DNA of 7,049 bases from an uncultured Alistipes sp. (GTDB lineage: Bacteria; Bacteroidota; Bacteroidia; Bacteroidales; Rikenellaceae): assembly GCA_900769525.1 (NCBI GenBank), contig CAAGGY010000154.1:1-7049 (forward strand). The letters are read 5' to 3'. The notes beneath the pieces were generated by a model. It did no database searches, had not been told where the DNA came from, and worked only from the letters and a program-made list of their open reading frames with translations. The translations under genes were made by a program, and so were the position numbers. This document shows positions 6,712 through 7,049 of the stretch, one piece after another (positions within the stretch are counted from its first letter, which is position 1; each line of letters begins with the position of its first letter).

Positions 6712-6774
6712 GAAGAAGTCGCATAACATAGCCCCTTGGCGCACGGCCAAGAGCCTCTGTTAGACGGCTTCTTC
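6712..6774 (-). promoter_or_regulatory. Long imperfect hairpin between asnS and rpoN
   Basis: This 63-base segment folds on itself almost end to end. The outer arms GAAGAAGCCGTCTAACA and TGTTATGCGACTTCTTC (minus strand) pair at 14 of 17 positions, with one of the other three a G-U pair. The inner arms AGGCTCTTGGC and GCCAAGGGGCT pair at 9 of 11 plus one G-U, around a CGTGC loop. Together they give about 29 stacked positions. It starts 20 bases after the asnS stop and ends 30 bases before rpoN. No T-run follows on either strand, so it is not a standard terminator. It could be an attenuator, a processing or stability element, or a small dispersed repeat. Confidence 0.6.
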
Positions 6775-6794
6775 ATACGTTTGGTGGGGTAGGC

Positions 6795-7049
6795 TTAGAA
6801 CTCAGCGTTCTTTGGTGTACGTGGGAATGGAATCACATCACGGATGTTACCCATACCTGTCACAAAGAGCAAAAGACGCTCAAAGCCAAGACCGAAGCCT
6901 GAGTGAGGCGCCGAACCCCAACGACGTGTGTCGAGGTACCACCACAACTCCTTACGGCTCATTCCCAACTCGTCTACTCTTGCACAAAGCTTGCCAAAGT
7001 CTGCCTCACGCTCCGAGCCACCGATAATTTCACCGATTTGAGGGAACAA
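6795..7049 (-). CDS. asnS: Asparaginyl-tRNA synthetase, C-terminal 84 residues (runs off the right edge)
   Basis: This is the end of a class II aminoacyl-tRNA synthetase that charges tRNA-Asn with asparagine in the cytoplasm. The fragment begins FPQIGEIIGGSEREADF, the conserved motif of the AsnRS active site, continues through ELWWYLDTRRWGSAPHSG, and contains class II motif 3 (GFGLGFERLL, fragment residues 51-60) with its ATP-binding Arg58. It ends IRDVIPFPRTPKNAEF, where PFPRTP is the usual terminal signature; the RDVIPFPRTP ending fits AsnRS better than AspRS. A full enzyme has roughly 460-470 residues, so about four fifths lie beyond the window. The first complete codon is TTG, which here encodes an internal leucine and not a start. 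Nothing suggests disruption. It is followed on the same strand by a hairpin and rpoN. Confidence 0.95.
   Translation of the reverse strand: MFPQIGEIIGGSEREADFGKLCARVDELGMSRKELWWYLDTRRWGSAPHSGFGLGFERLLLFVTGMGNIRDVIPFPRTPKNAEF

Noticed and set aside
6776..6783. TACGTTTG on the plus strand, an exact TAnnTTTG promoter box
   Set aside because: No rightward gene follows; it points into the antisense of asnS and no -33 partner is evident. Probably chance.
7047..7049. Start codon for a short gene at the right edge
   Set aside because: The codon is TTG inside the conserved AsnRS motif (Leu-Phe-Pro-Gln), so the frame is the tail of asnS rather than a new gene.

Overview
The window looks like chromosome from a Bacteroidales-type member of the Bacteroidota. 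Signs of this are an Omp28-like lipoprotein, a DUF6029-like outer-membrane barrel, signal peptides cleaved before Gln (ASA/Q), start codons preceded by A/T-rich leaders rather than Shine-Dalgarno sequences, and a TAnnTTTG-type -7 promoter box. No mobile element, CRISPR array, tRNA or rRNA is visible, and genus cannot be fixed from the sequence.

Region 1 (1-3494, minus strand) is a probable envelope operon. Its order of transcription is a secreted TlpA/ResA-type thioredoxin-fold protein (CKPC), a 571-residue putative outer-membrane barrel of DUF6029 type, an Omp28-related lipoprotein with a CGYC motif, and the first 24 codons of a further lipoprotein whose signal peptide closely resembles that of the Omp28 gene. 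Gaps are 76, 17 and 33 bases, with a neat hairpin in the first gap. Thiol motifs occur in three consecutive products, so the set reads as a thiol/disulfide module of the cell envelope; that function is inferred.

Region 2 (3495-3829) is a 335-base divergent intergenic region. It holds a good promoter candidate for the rightward gene and only weak candidates for the leftward operon.

Region 3 (3830-5161, plus strand) is a single lipoprotein glycoside hydrolase of family 5, mannanase-like. It appears to have its own promoter and a strong hairpin terminator (5202-5240), with no SusC/SusD or other carbohydrate genes beside it.

Region 4 (5254-7049, minus strand) is housekeeping: the 3' end of asnS (asparaginyl-tRNA synthetase), a 113-base gap with a 63-base imperfect hairpin, then rpoN (sigma-54). 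rpoN converges on the GH5 gene, and the terminator between them may serve both.

The parts most worth a second look are the thiol-motif operon and the two structured intergenic elements. Nothing in the window is clearly a wholly new system.
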